In this document: in pieces, positions 32,971 through 44,422 of the stretch
Numbering within the stretch: position 1 is the first letter of the stretch
Layout of the letters: each line of letters starts with the position of its first letter
Assembly: GCF_022682495.2 (NCBI RefSeq)
Contig: NC_071397.1
Coordinates: 14,103,082-14,167,081 of the forward strand
Direction of reading: 5' to 3'
Source: Desmodus rotundus
Lineage: Eukaryota > Chordata > Mammalia > Chiroptera > Phyllostomidae
DNA: 64,000 nucleotides
The notes under the pieces: generated by a model
The model's input: only the letters and a program-made list of their open reading frames with translations
What the model was told of the DNA's origin: nothing
Database searches by the model: none
Position numbers and translations under genes: made by a program

Positions 32971-35900
32971 TTTAAAAAGGAAGAATGTATTGAAGAATGT
33001 ATCACACCAGCTTATCCAACTACACCCAAGATAAAGCTATGTTTAGTTTAAATGAAAAGGAAATAATAGCCTATTTTCTTACTTTGTTCACTGATAATCT
33101 AAAGGATACAGGGTATCCTGTTTCCAAGACATGCATTGCATACATATAGAAATGCACAACAGGATTTTAAAATGAATTTTCATAAATGTGTTTGAGCGGA
33201 TTTCCTTTGTCACCAGAAGCATTACCACAAACATAAATGACAAAGTCCCAAGAGTGACAGCGTCCATGCCCTCCCGCTTGCATTTGCAAAGCTCTGGTTT
33301 CTGTGTCATCTCTGGTGCATGGATTATAAATGAAATAAATCAGTATCATTGAGGAGTGTTTTCAAATGTCCTTTATTAGCTAGCATGTTAACTTTTTTCT
33401 GTTCTCTGTCAACCCTTCACTCATAGCAACGATTTTCACTTTTCTTTGCAATGAGATATCATTGTGGCACAGGATGATGAGTGATACTCAAAGAACTGTT
33501 CCCTAAGTATTTTTGGAAAGACCATGTGTTCAGCAGAGTTTGTGTCTAAAGGTACAGACCACAGATCCAGATTCTCTCCATATGCTTGAAGGTCAGACAA
33601 TGGCAGTGAACACCGAAAGAGAGACACCTCTTGTCACTGCTTCTATTTATGATTCATCCTTATGAAAATCTCATTTTAGAGTGCTTTTCTGAGAAGAATT
33701 TAGATTCAAAAAGTAGAAGTCATCTGTTTTAAAGTGTTTTTCAGGTTAAGCATAGTATTATTCGTCTTGTTGGAGGAAGTTGCTTGTAAGTCACGATAAG
33801 GTTACTTTTTATGTTTTATGAGGAAAACTCTGAACTACAACTTTATTTTGCTTAAGTGAAATCTTTAATAATTTAATAAATGTTAGTGTCTAGCTGTAAA
33901 ATTTCCACATTCATTTCCATTTGCCAGTGGCTGCATCACCTTCGTATTTTATATTTTTATAAGAACCTTTCTATGTTCATGCAGAGTCCCTTTATATATT
34001 TTTTCAGAAATAACAAAAATTGAGCAACAAAAAGGTTTTATAATATAATAAATATAATTTATGCCTGACTTTGATATGTTATGTACTCTGACAAGGTGCT
34101 AAATTACGCAGCTATCTCCTTCATTGGTATCCCAACCCAGATGAAACCTTAAAATATAAATTGATAAAAACTGGAATTTGTAGAGCCAATTTGTCTAAAA
34201 AACGAGGGCTGTCATCTCCCTGCCCAGCTTATTACAACACTCTATGGCAACCACAGCACACCTGAGGATATACAGCTACCAAAGGCACTCACAGGGTAAA
34301 TAGTGACTGCAGGCCACTGCCTTCGTCTCCGAGGAGGGAATAATTTTCTACTAACAATGAAAATCCTACGTGTATGAAGGAGACAGATGAACATAGCACT
34401 ATAGCTTGTGAAGAGAAAAGCCCTTGGTCTAAAGGGGAGGAGGAGTACATAGAGGGAAAGAAGCGGTAGAGGAAGGGATAGGTCAACCTTGAGAGGATGA
34501 TGCAGGTTGCCTTTTAGAACTTGAAAATAGTCTTCAGGTGTTTTGGGTCCACCACTTGCCTTCACACTGTGTCAGAGCTGAAGTCTTTGTCTGCAATACC
34601 ACATTTCTGTTACCTTATGTCAACTTTTCCACAGAACATTTCAAGCCCCTGTCAGTTAATTTTTCCTGGAGTCCTGTTTCAGTGTATAGATCAACTGGCT
34701 TTATACCTTTTTTTTGCTACTCTGTTACATTGGCATGCCTCACTCTTCCCTCATCTCCCGGTGAACTTCATCGTCAATTACCCATTCCAGCTTTCTGCTT
34801 TAAGCATGTCTTAAAAAACCAAGTTAACATTGTTTTCATATTTGTTTAATCCAGAGGGAGAAAGGACAAAGCATTTGTTCTTTAGACTAAAGGAGTCGAG
34901 GATGCGTCCATCTGGGATGAAAATGAAGGATAGCGTTCTGTAAAGTACAAGGAACTGGCGGAAACTCAGCAGAGCAAGTCCAGGGCACTGATTCCGACGC
35001 ATGGCAACTACCTTGCTTCGTCGTGATCGTTAAATAGCTTAAACAGAGCTCAGATAAAATTAGCACAACTGCGCCTCAATATCCTTCCTTGGACCAAGCC
35101 TGGGAAGAATTTAGACCTTTTCCCCCTGGAGTTAAAATTTACCCCAGTGTCCTTGAGTGATCCTGAAACAACACCCCACTTTTTGCTACCCTCTACCTGA
35201 TATTTTTGATCGGGTCATTATTTCCCATTTGATAGTCTCCCCATCAGTTTATCCACACTTTTAGGCATAAACTCTCTTGGTCAAAACTACCCTATTGACC
35301 CTTTGCATGTCAGCAGGACATACATTAGAGAAAGATACAAAAATATATAGATAAAAAATTAAAGTAGCCCTTCTAACAGTATACAGTTTCTCAGTTACTC
35401 AAAAGTTACCAAAGTATACATATGTATGTATATTTGTAAACATTAAAAAATATTTAAATATGCACATTACCCATATAGAGTGCTGTTTAAAAGTTAAATC
35501 ATTGCAAAGTATTCTTAGTATTAAAACCGTATCTTGAATGTATTTATTAGTTAGTATATATTTATTTATCTCTTTTTATCTGTTCCATAATATTATAGTA
35601 TCAACCTTATGCAAACCTTGCAAACCTTATGCAAAACCTGTTAATTTATTAACATTTTGTATGTTTTAACTATTTTGACATTAAAAATGCAAAGAACATT
35701 CCCCTTTATGTTTTTATATATAACATTGTTAAAACTGATTTGCCCAAGTGAAGTTGCCAAATCAATACATTTGTGCACTTTATAATTTGGTAGACATTGT
35801 TGAATTACAAACCAAAAATACTGTAGACATCATTAAATTACAAACCCCCCCAAAAATGTTAAATTCAACTAGTAGTAAATTTCAGTTTTCACATATTTTC

Positions 35901-37155
35901 CTATCACTGAATGTTATCAGTCTTTCCTTTTCAATATTACTTTAGTTAAAATGAAAGGACAAAAACATATCTCAATGTTTCAAAATGCATTTCTGAGATT
36001 ATTAAGATGTGTTTAAACCTTTTTTTGAATTGTTTGTTTTTATCTTTTGCTTATCTTTTCATTGATATTTTGGCTACCAAGGTTTTTTTTTTAATCTAAG
36101 TTTCTGATTGTCTTCATGCATTAGTCTCTTTCCATCAGAACCTGTTTCTTCCATAGAAAGATAACCTCACATTCTCATAACAGGTTCCTCATTGAGCATG
36201 TCATCTAATTCTGAGTCAAAAAATATTTTTAAGTGTAGATATTAACACTACAGAAGGCTGTCTTTGGTATGTTATCCTTAATTTAGGAAAGCAGTGTGAT
36301 TGTGAAAATACACATGATATGTGCACTTGTGCAAAAAGACACCAGGAGGATAAACATAAGGCTGAAAAGAAACCGGCTTATCCGCCAGGGTGGGTGAGTT
36401 AGCAGGAGGGCGGGGTGGCATTTTTGTGGACACCTTTTTCCAGAGCTGTGATCCTTACAACGAGAGTAATATTCTAATACTCTTCACTTATCCACATAAT
36501 AAACAATAATAACACTGACTAGGATCTGAACACAAATCTAACATAGGAATCTTAATTGTATTAGAAATGAATAGCATAACCACACTGAAAGTAGTGGGGA
36601 AAAATGAACTAAGTCACCTTAGAAAACAATATCTTGCCTGTGTACTCTATTGGTTAAAGACAAAAGTAATTATAAATAAATCCTGTAATCTATTTAATAA
36701 ATGTTTCTCACAAGGGGTGGGGTAGCGATTTGTAAACTATTTTATGTGTGTGCCAGAAGGGAATGAATACATAAATATAGTAGAGATAATACCAGCCAGT
36801 GTCCCACAGCAGTGAGAAAGAAGCTAGAAATGCTAAAATGGAGCAGGCTAAAATGAGCCCTGAGGTGTTGGGATGGAATCAGTAGATGGTCATGCTGGTG
36901 TGCATTAGTGTTCGTACAAGTATTACCTGGCTTTGTCTGTAAAACACCTGAACCACGGCACTAGTGGCAATGAGGACACGTAGTGTCGGTGTCAGCTCTT
37001 GGTTTCTAAACACCACTCTCCCACAGAAGGAACAGGGCTCCTTGGGGAAGAGGTTAACTCTGAGGCCAGGACTGGGAAAATACAAGGGAAGTTTGAAGCA
37101 CCCTGTGAGATCACAGAGTAAAGAAGGAATTTGAAAAAAAACGGGGCTTGTTGAA
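32971..37155. other. Long unassigned, repeat-poor stretch
   Basis: About 4.2 kb in which I can name no repeat and find no exon-like frame. AT-rich, especially 35300-36100. A small direct repeat (AACCTTATGCAAACCTTGC / AAACCTTATGCAAAACC) lies at 35605-35640. Balanced patches at 34200-35180 could be functional non-coding DNA or very old repeats; undecidable by eye. Confidence 0.45.
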
Positions 37156-37159
37156 AGAA

Positions 37160-37975
37160 CACAGAAGCCAAACTGAACAATTCGAGGAATGAAAATAAAT
37201 TATGATGCAGCTGGATTATAAACCATAGAATAAAATATCCATGAGTTAACTCTGACATAAATAATCAAATAAGTGAATGAGGAGGACCAGCTCTTCCTTA
37301 TTGGAGAATTCCAATTTATAAAAGTGGAAAGAACGAAGGAAATAGAAAATTACCACTTGGCAAACACTCTAGTAATGAGAAAGCAACAAATAAACGCAAA
37401 TTGAGGAACAGTTGACAAAAGAAGCTGATCAATACTCTTTAAAACTTTCAAAAAGAGAAAAGACTAAGAAACATTACAGCAGGGGATTAAAGAGAAGTAG
37501 CAAGTAAGTGCAATGTAGGGTTTGGGATATTATCTTAGAATGGAGTAAGAATATTAGCGGAGAAACTATTGAAATTAAATAAGGTCTTTAGTTCAGGGGC
37601 CCATTGCTCTGCTGCTTGTCTTTGTAAATAAAGTTTTATTGGGTCACAGTCATATTCATTCACATACGTATCATGTGTGGCTGCTTTCCCTCCTCAGTGA
37701 CTACGTCGAGTGGTTGTAAGAGATTGTATGGCCTGGAAAGAGATTGTATGGCCTTTAATAGGTATTATTTTGGTCTTCATAGAAAAAGTTTGCCAACCCC
37801 TGGTTTAGTTAATATTCTTGTACCAATGTTTATTTCATGCTTTTGATAATTGTACTGTGATAAAGTATGATATAATTAGCATTAGGAAAAGCTGGATGAG
37901 GAATACATGAAAATTCTCTGCATTATTTTAAAATTTTTCTGTAAGTCTAAAAGTAGTTAAAAATAAAATGTTTTT
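37160..37975 (+). mobile_element. Old L1M 3' UTR, split by MER20
   Basis: Sense L1M 3' UTR: AAGCTGATCAATACTC, AGAAACATTACAGCAGGGG, AAGTAAGTGCAATGTAGGG, ATATTAGCGGAGAAACTATTG, then (after MER20) TTAGTTAATATTCTTGTACC, TTTTGATAATTGTACTGTG, ATTAGGAAAAGCTGGATGAG and TTTTTCTGTAAGTCTAAAAG, ending AATAAAATG. The order follows the known L1ME-type 3' UTR. Confidence 0.75.
37586..37810 (+). mobile_element. MER20 hAT-Charlie element
   Basis: Starts CAGGGGC (37594), contains TTTGTAAATAAAGTTTTATTGG and GTGGCTGCTTTCCCTCC, ends AAGTTTGCCAACCCCTG (37802). An 8-bp target duplication, CTTTAGTT (37586-37593) and GTTTAGTT (37803-37810), flanks it. Length is about 209 bp against a usual 219, but it contains an extra 20-bp tandem duplication around 37719-37754 (AGAGATTGTATGGCCT twice). 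Confidence 0.92.
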
Positions 37976-38285
37976 CAAAAAACAACAACAGAAGTGAGGC
38001 AGAGGTGCTTTCATTATAGAAATCTGACCATTTTTAACTAGTATGGATCTACTTTACTTTTTAAGGGCTGATGTGGTTCTATCATAATGTGATCAACCAT
38101 TTTACTATTAATGGACATTTACTCTATTGCACTTTTGCTACTAGTAATAATGCTATAATAAGTAAAAAGAAATGTATGACTACTATTTGTAGCTAAAGAA
38201 CAAGTGATAGCTACCTGCAACAAGTAATGTTTTGCAAAATGTTATTGTAACAATTCATTTATAAAATATAATTGTTTTTTAATTT
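37976..38285. other. Mostly unassigned; L1M scrap near 38040-38165
   Basis: CTATTAATGGACATTTACTC and CTAGTAATAATGCTATAATAAG resemble antisense L1 ORF2 (gttgatggacatttggg ... aataatgctgctataaac). Weak. Confidence 0.35.
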
Positions 38286-38289
38286 ATTC

Positions 38290-38485
38290 TTGTTTTACAG
38301 TTCATCAGACATGCTACTAAATAAAGAATTCTCAGTCTCTGCACTATTGCCATTTTAGGCACAATAATTTTTTGTTATTTGTGCTGTTCTGCTTAGCAGC
38401 ATCCCTGGCCTCCACTCACTACGTGGCAGTAGCATAGCCAAAATGTTTCTGCACATTTCCTGATTCACTCTGGGAAGTTATGGTA
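38290..38485. repeat. Ancient mammalian repeat (unnamed)
   Basis: TGCACTATTGCCATTTTAGG, TTAGCAGCATCCCTGGCCTCC, ACTACGTGGCAGTAGCAT and GGTTCTCAGATG match a common repeat with the same order (gcactgttgacattttgggcc ... ttagcagcatccctggcctc ... gatgccagtagcac ... gagaaccactg). Probably a DNA transposon; I do not assign a name. Confidence 0.6.
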
Positions 38486-38940
38486 AAAGGTTCTCAGATG
38501 AAAATATTAGTTTATTTTTACATATTGTTATAGGAAAAATAGGTTGAAATCCAAACTTATTTATTATTCAATATACAGCTTTAATCAGTAATGGAAAAGA
38601 AAGCACAGCTTAACAACAATTAGCTATTTCTTTTAAAATATAAGAATGAGAAAAAGAATGATACATTTCTAAATTTGAGTTTTACTGTGACCAGTTACTT
38701 ATTACAACTTTATGATACATATACAGAAATATGACTATTGTTATGCTGTAACTAAACTGTTGATTATTTTTTCTAAATTACAGAATTACTACTTATAACC
38801 ACATAAGGGTAACTGAAATGTCAAGACACTTGAATTAAGAGCTAACGATAATGCAAATGTAAATAACTTGTGCATTTGAAAGGCCTTGTGTGAAAGCTGT
38901 AGCACAAAGAAACTAGAATGAGTCTTCAGAGGGAACATTT
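38486..38940. other. Unassigned AT-rich DNA
   Basis: Nothing recognised. Confidence 0.45.
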
Positions 38941-38944
38941 GTAT

Positions 38945-39165
38945 TTCTGGCTCTGCTGCACATTAGCTGTGTGAGGAGGGCGAGCTATGAAACTTCCATG
39001 ATCCACAAAGATATTTTATCTGTCAAAGGGGGAAATACAAACTTACTTCCATCCCTGACTAATAAAGGCCTCAATTCTATATATACAGCTTATAAAATAA
39101 TATCTGACAGATAGCAGGGCCTCAATAAATATTTGCTGAATAAATGAACGAATGAATGAATGAGT
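38945..39165 (+). repeat. MIR SINE, near full length
   Basis: TTTCTGGCTCTGCTGCACATTAG, CTGTGTGAGGAGGGCGAG, TATTTTATCTGTCAAAGGGGG, TCTGACAGATAGCAGGGCC, TCAATAAATATTTGCTGAAT and a (GAAT)n end follow MIR from the core to the 3' end. Confidence 0.8.
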
Positions 39166-39421
39166 AGCGTATTTGTAGAACTTGAGATGGTGTACTTGAA
39201 ACCACTTTGAAAAGATGTGAATAATTTTCCTCTAATACATTGATGACATGAACAAATTACCATATTTAAAATACTTCTGAGATAGCCAGGCTTAACCAAT
39301 TTTTCCTTAATAATTAAGCAAATCACCAGAATTCACTGTGGGGAAGAGGGGAATGAGAGCACAGAATTCCCAGGCCTCTCCTCCAGATGCGAGTAGATCA
39401 GTAACATACATCTTTTGTATG

Positions 39422-39872
39422 CAGTAACCTCCTTTCCTGTGCCTTAACTCTGCAGTTTCAGACACCTGCAGTCAACTGGAAAGAATTAAATGGAAAAATT
39501 CCAGAAATAAACAACTTACAGGTTTTAAGTTAGACACCATTCTAAGTGCATGATAAGTCTCCCAGTGTCCAGCTCTGTCCTGCCTGGGAAGTGACTTGTC
39601 CCTTTGTCCAGAATATTCACATTGTACATGCTCCTTACTCCTTAGTCCTTTGGTAGCTGTCTCTGTTGTCACATCCACTATGGAAGTGTCACCATGCCGT
39701 GTTCAAGTAACCTTTGCTTTACTTGGTGATGGTCCCAAAGGGAAAGAGTAGTGATGCTGGCAGTGATGCTTTATGTATATGTATAAATTTATGGGATTTG
39801 GTACTATCCATGGTTTCAGGCATCCAATGGCGGTCTTAGAATGTATCCCCTGAAGACAAAGTGGGATCACTG
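39422..39872. mobile_element. Short non-autonomous Tigger element
   Basis: Ends CAGTAACCTCC at the left and, on the lower strand, CAGTGATCCCACTTTGTC at the right. The interior shares Tigger landmarks with the copy at 59477: TTTCAGACACCTGCAGTCAAC, GAGTAGTGATGCTGGCAGTG, CCATGGTTTCAGGCATCC. About 450 bp, with no transposase frame. TA-type target site is plausible at the right end (CACTGTA). Confidence 0.8.
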
Positions 39873-40740
39873 TACTAGATTCCACCTTACACTTCAAAAC
39901 AGTGGAGCTAGTCACTTATCAAACACACATACGTACAAAATGCGGATAACAACAAGATAAAACTACAACAGCTCCAAAGAACTGAACGCCATTGTGACAA
40001 GAAATAAATATGGTTATGATCTGGACCTAGATCAGACTGGAAAAACCGTCATCAAGGCAGAAGTTAATGTCTGAAATCCTTGAAGCCATCCAGAGGAGTC
40101 TTTATCCCGGTACTCCTGCTCCAATCAGGTCACACAGAAGGGATGATGTGCAAAGCGAAGCAGCAGCTGTTCAAAGCAATTAGTGACCAGACTGTCCCAG
40201 ACACCAAAAGGCAAGATAGTTTTTCAAGAACCGGGCAAACAGGAACCCGGCAGGCAATGTGCAGAACCTGAAGGAGCAGGACAAATGGAGCAGAGAAATA
40301 GACATAAGTCACTATTAACAGGAAGAACACTGACAGGGGAGGCAGAGCGTTGCTCGGGGCTCTGGGTTCATTGGTCTCTGTCGTGGGCGGAATCATCGCA
40401 GCCTGGCTAGTCTTAGAAGAGACAATAATTGAGGAGAACTGTTTGGGGCTGTGTGGGTGTGGGCAGAAGCAGGGAGGTTTAACATCAAACAGACCACAAT
40501 ATATTGACAAAAAAGAGACCAATATAAAGCTCTCACAGAGTTGGGTTTTTCTTAACTTTTCTTACTTACCTTGGCGCAGGGCTGAACTGTGGCACAAGTT
40601 GAAAATAGACATCCTTAAGCTCATGTCATAGCACTCTTTGAGCTCATGTAGGTATAGATGCCTCTTTGAAAACACTTTGCATATTTGTTTATGTAATGCT
40701 AGTAAACCTCTAAGATATATGTATATTCCCCAAACTTAGA
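39873..40740. other. Unassigned DNA
   Basis: Mixed composition with overlapping frames on both strands (up to 130 codons, 40130-40522 minus) lacking protein features. No named repeat. Confidence 0.4.
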
Positions 40741-40744
40741 AAAC

Positions 40745-40865
40745 TTCCCAGATTTAGAAAATAAGGGGCAGAAATGTGAACTGCCTTCCCTAAAGTCACA
40801 CAGGTAGAAAACAATTGACCTGAGATTCAAGTGCAGGCTCAGCAGAACAGCATGCACAAAGGAAG
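40745..40865 (-). repeat. MIR SINE fragment
   Basis: AAATAAGGGGCAGAAATGTG, AACTGCCTTCCCTAAAGTC, ACACAGGTAGAAAAC and CTGAGATTCAAGTGCAGG follow antisense MIR (gaggcacagagaggttaag ... cttgcccaaggtcacacagctagtaagtgg ... ggattcgaacccagg). Confidence 0.65.
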
Positions 40866-41497
40866 TGCATCAAACTTGGAGTTTCAGGGAGCAGAAGGAA
40901 GGCCAATGCCAAGGGCGTGTTTGCTTTTAGATCCCTACCTACGAGGAAATTAAACTGATCAGCGACGAATTCTGATAGCTTCGAATGAGCATGAGTGTGT
41001 CCTCTGCCATGTCAATGTCGTGCTTACACTGTGTCCTCTTGCATGCCTGCAAAAAATACTGTTCTTATAGATAACTCCCAAAGGACTTCACTCTTGGTTT
41101 CCCTTGTACGTGATTTCCTTTGAGTATTTATAATTTAAGTTCACTCATCTACTCCAATTAGCTTATCTCAAACTTGACATTACTTGATCTTCCAAATCAG
41201 TTTGTTACAACAACCCCTTTTCTGTGATGTCATTGTTGTTCTTTGAAGAAGAGGAGACCCTGTTTTATTTTTTTAATGTTTTCCCTTTCTCCAGTCTCTA
41301 TGATTATCATTTAATTGTGCTTTATCCTTCTGAAATATTTTTGTATCATCGATTCTTCCAAATTCAGATTATGAAAATTTGGCTTCTAGATCTGACTATA
41401 GTCCTTCTGCCTCAGTCTTCCCCTCCCTTCCAAGTTCATCCGGCATCTTCCTGCCAGAAGCATCTTTCCTAGCAGTCAGTTGCTCCTGCACTATATA
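40866..41497. other. Unassigned DNA
   Basis: Nothing recognised. Confidence 0.45.
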
Positions 41498-41626
41498 TAA
41501 GGGGTGGGCAAAAGTAGGTATACCGTTGTTCATGTGGAAAATAATATGATAATTAATAAATAATAATACAAAAATAAACTATTTTGCATACTCACAAATG
41601 TAAGCCTCCTTTTGCCTACCTCTGTA
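41498..41626. mobile_element. Mariner-like MITE, 129 bp
   Basis: Inverted ends AGGGGTGGGCAAAAGTAGGT (left) and AGAGGTAGGCAAAAGGAGGC (right, lower strand), bounded by TA on both sides. The middle is A/T-rich (ATAATTAATAAATAATAATA). The layout resembles MADE1-type mariner MITEs, but the end sequence is different. Confidence 0.8.
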
Positions 41627-43685
41627 TTTATATCAACACACTGGACATAAATGGCCTAATTAATGTTCCTTGGCCCTGAGCTGTTATACACTAGTACTAT
41701 AGATAAGAAAGCAGAAGTTGTGTTATATGGCTCATCATTATCTATTGCAATACCAAGATTGCTCGTGCATAAAAATAGAGTTGGGTATAATGTTTACATT
41801 AGACATGCTAATTTTTAAGGACTGAGGTGATTTGCTTGAAAATGCTTCATAAATAATAAACCAGCAAAACATAGTTATTATTGAGGGTTTGAAATAAGTT
41901 AATCCTCTCAGGCAGATGTCATGCCCTACTGCATTGGCCCCCTCCATCGAACTGCATGGTTGATCCTCAGTGCCAGAGCCAGTCTCTCTCGAGCCTGAAC
42001 ATCCCTGGCTCATTCTCTCCCAGCTTCCCTTGCAGCCAGGGCATGTGCACAATGATACAATCCCGGTCGGTGGAACTGGCAAGAAAATCTGCAAGAGAAA
42101 GCATTTCTGGAACTTCTTTTCCTCAACAAAAATAAATGTGTAAAGATAGTACAGCCCCGCTTTTTTTTTTCCCTGTCTTTTTGATGTTGGGTCAGGATGT
42201 GTTGCCTACAGCTGTGGTATTCATCTTGCAAATGAGAGTGAAGGTCATAGAATAGGACGAAGGACAGAACTTGGTCCCTGAGAGGATTTGGTAGCTCCTA
42301 TCAACCCTCTTCCTGCCCAGTGAGACTTCTTTTCACATAACAAACTGTATGTCCTCACAGTTTTTACCACTTAAATAAATATTCTGGTACTTGCTGTTGA
42401 AAACTTCGATGATACTTATTTCTCCTGCACTCTTCATAGTGCCTACCACTGTTTTATGCATTTAAGAAGTTATAGTTGCTTGACTGGTAATTATATTACT
42501 CTTTAAGGTGTTCCCTTGTGAAATAGTGAAACAACTGGCGTTCTTCTGTACAGGACATAAAAAGAGTCACATCAATTAAAAAGCATTAACAAATGAACAC
42601 AGCCGTGTTCTTTAGCAGAACTCCACAGGACTAAGGCTCGAACAAGACTTAAAATTACAGCATTCAAGCCGTAGGCAATAAAGTACTTCAATAAAATAAA
42701 AATATATGATCTACTACCATGCTTCCCAACTCCAATGGCACAATATTACAAAGTAAAATTCCATAGCTTCATGCCTAAGATCTCCTCATTGCCTTATTAT
42801 TAATACTGTTCGGTTTTTCTACTTGTTTTCCATCCCAATGGAGTGTCACTGTATTATAAATTAAATTAAGAAAAAATGATCAGGAATAGTTTAGACATAC
42901 TAGAACACTTGAGTGACTAAGTAGCTCATGATATTCCTGGAGAATAGTTCTTAGAAAATTTAGCGCCTATTATTATAAACTGGTGTCATCAAAAGAAAAC
43001 TAGTTTGTCAGCCTCTGAAAATGTTCCACTGTCTATGACCCTAGTAAAAAATAGCATCAAATGTAATTAACCAGCTAAAAAGTATCACATTTGAAACACT
43101 GCTTTTCCATATCTTGTATGGAAAAGTGTGAAATTGTTGTTGTTTGACTATTTGATAAAAGACCTCTTACGATTGTTCCAAATTTGGTTTAGTGGCTCGC
43201 AGAAAAGCTGATTCTCTGGCTAACATAATTTTGCAAAACCACAAAGCTCCTTAGGAAGACAGAAGTTGTCTACATTAACTGGCCACACTGAAGTTTCAAT
43301 TTGCAAACACAGCTGGAAACCTTTGCAAGCAACGTCCAGATGTCAGGACAGAGCTGCTTCCAGCTTTTGAATAGCTCCTGTCAAAATGACAACAGGAAGC
43401 AGACACTATGTCTGTGGGATATTGCGTTTGTTTCTTATCCCGAAGCTGCCAATTTCATTCGTTTCATAACCCCGGACAGAGGCTTATAATTATCTAACTG
43501 TACTTTGTGATCATACTGGGTTTCAGAGATTCTGCTGAATCTCTTTAGTGCAGTGAGTTTCTTACTCTAAGTATAAACATAATTCGAGAAATTGTTTAGC
43601 ATGCAGAGGTCTGGGATTCAGTTTCAAAGACTTGAATAATTATACTGGAAATAAAACCCAGGGGTCTGAATTAAAAAAAATTACT
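41627..43685. other. Unassigned DNA, repeat-free
   Basis: About 2 kb without a named repeat or gene. 43180-43480 is balanced in composition and contains several TAAT cores (see findings). Confidence 0.45.
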
Positions 43686-43839
43686 AATAAACTTTATTTT
43701 TAGAGTACTTTTAGGTTCACAGCAAAATTCAGAGGAAAGTACAGAGACTTCTCATATAACCCCTGGTCCACACACCCAAAATCTCCCCAACTATCAGTAT
43801 ATTGCATTAGAGTGGTACATTTGTCATAACGGATGAGCT

Positions 43840-44422
43840 TAGGAGGGGGGACCCAAAAAACCCCAGAATTATCTTCTGGAGGGAGGGCCCCTTGTTGTAT
43901 AGGTTTCCCCTGCTAGGTGAGTGTTCTAGGGACCCAATTTCTATCAGTGTACCAGCTGGCATTGTTGTGAGAGGCTGCATTCAGCTTCAGTGAATTTTTT
44001 TTGAAGACTCTTCAGTGCATTTGCCCATTTCATGATGGGTGATTTGCCACTGCACCTGCCCACACCTTGCTAAGCATTCAGCATTGTTTGACCAAAAACA
44101 AATGACCCCCGTGCCCCATCCTCCCTATTCACATGATCTCTCCCTGAGTGACTTTTTTTTTGTTTCCCTGGATGAAAACAATTCTCAAAGGGAAATATTT
44201 TGCTGATGTGGAAGAGATGAAACAAAAAAAACGGCAGAAGCCCTCAAAGTCATCAAGATCAATGAGTTCCAAAACTGTTTTCAGCAGTGGAAAAAAAATT
44301 TTAATAGGTGTATTGCATCAAATGGAGAGCACTTTGAAGGTGACTGGAGTTTAAACGTGTAAGAATAAATATACATTTTTTTGTAAGTAAGTTCTGGGTG
44401 TTTTGGGGTGCCCCCTCCTATA
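43840..44422 (+). mobile_element. Mariner DNA transposon, internally deleted
   Basis: Inverted ends GGAGGGGGGACCCAAAAAAC (left) and GGAGGGGGCACCCCAAAACA (right, lower strand), each next to TA (43840-43841, 44421-44422). The plus-strand frame at 44148-44354 is the C-terminal third of a mariner transposase: FLFPWMK follows the last catalytic Asp region and the end resembles the FEGD-type terminus. Upstream catalytic parts are scrambled or missing. About 0.58 kb. It sits in the L1 3' UTR: removing it rejoins GGATGAGCT to CTGACCCATC. Confidence 0.87.

Noticed and set aside
40130..40631. Overlapping frames of up to 130 codons on both strands
   Set aside because: No family resemblance; opposite-strand frames mutually overlap, as in chance open stretches.
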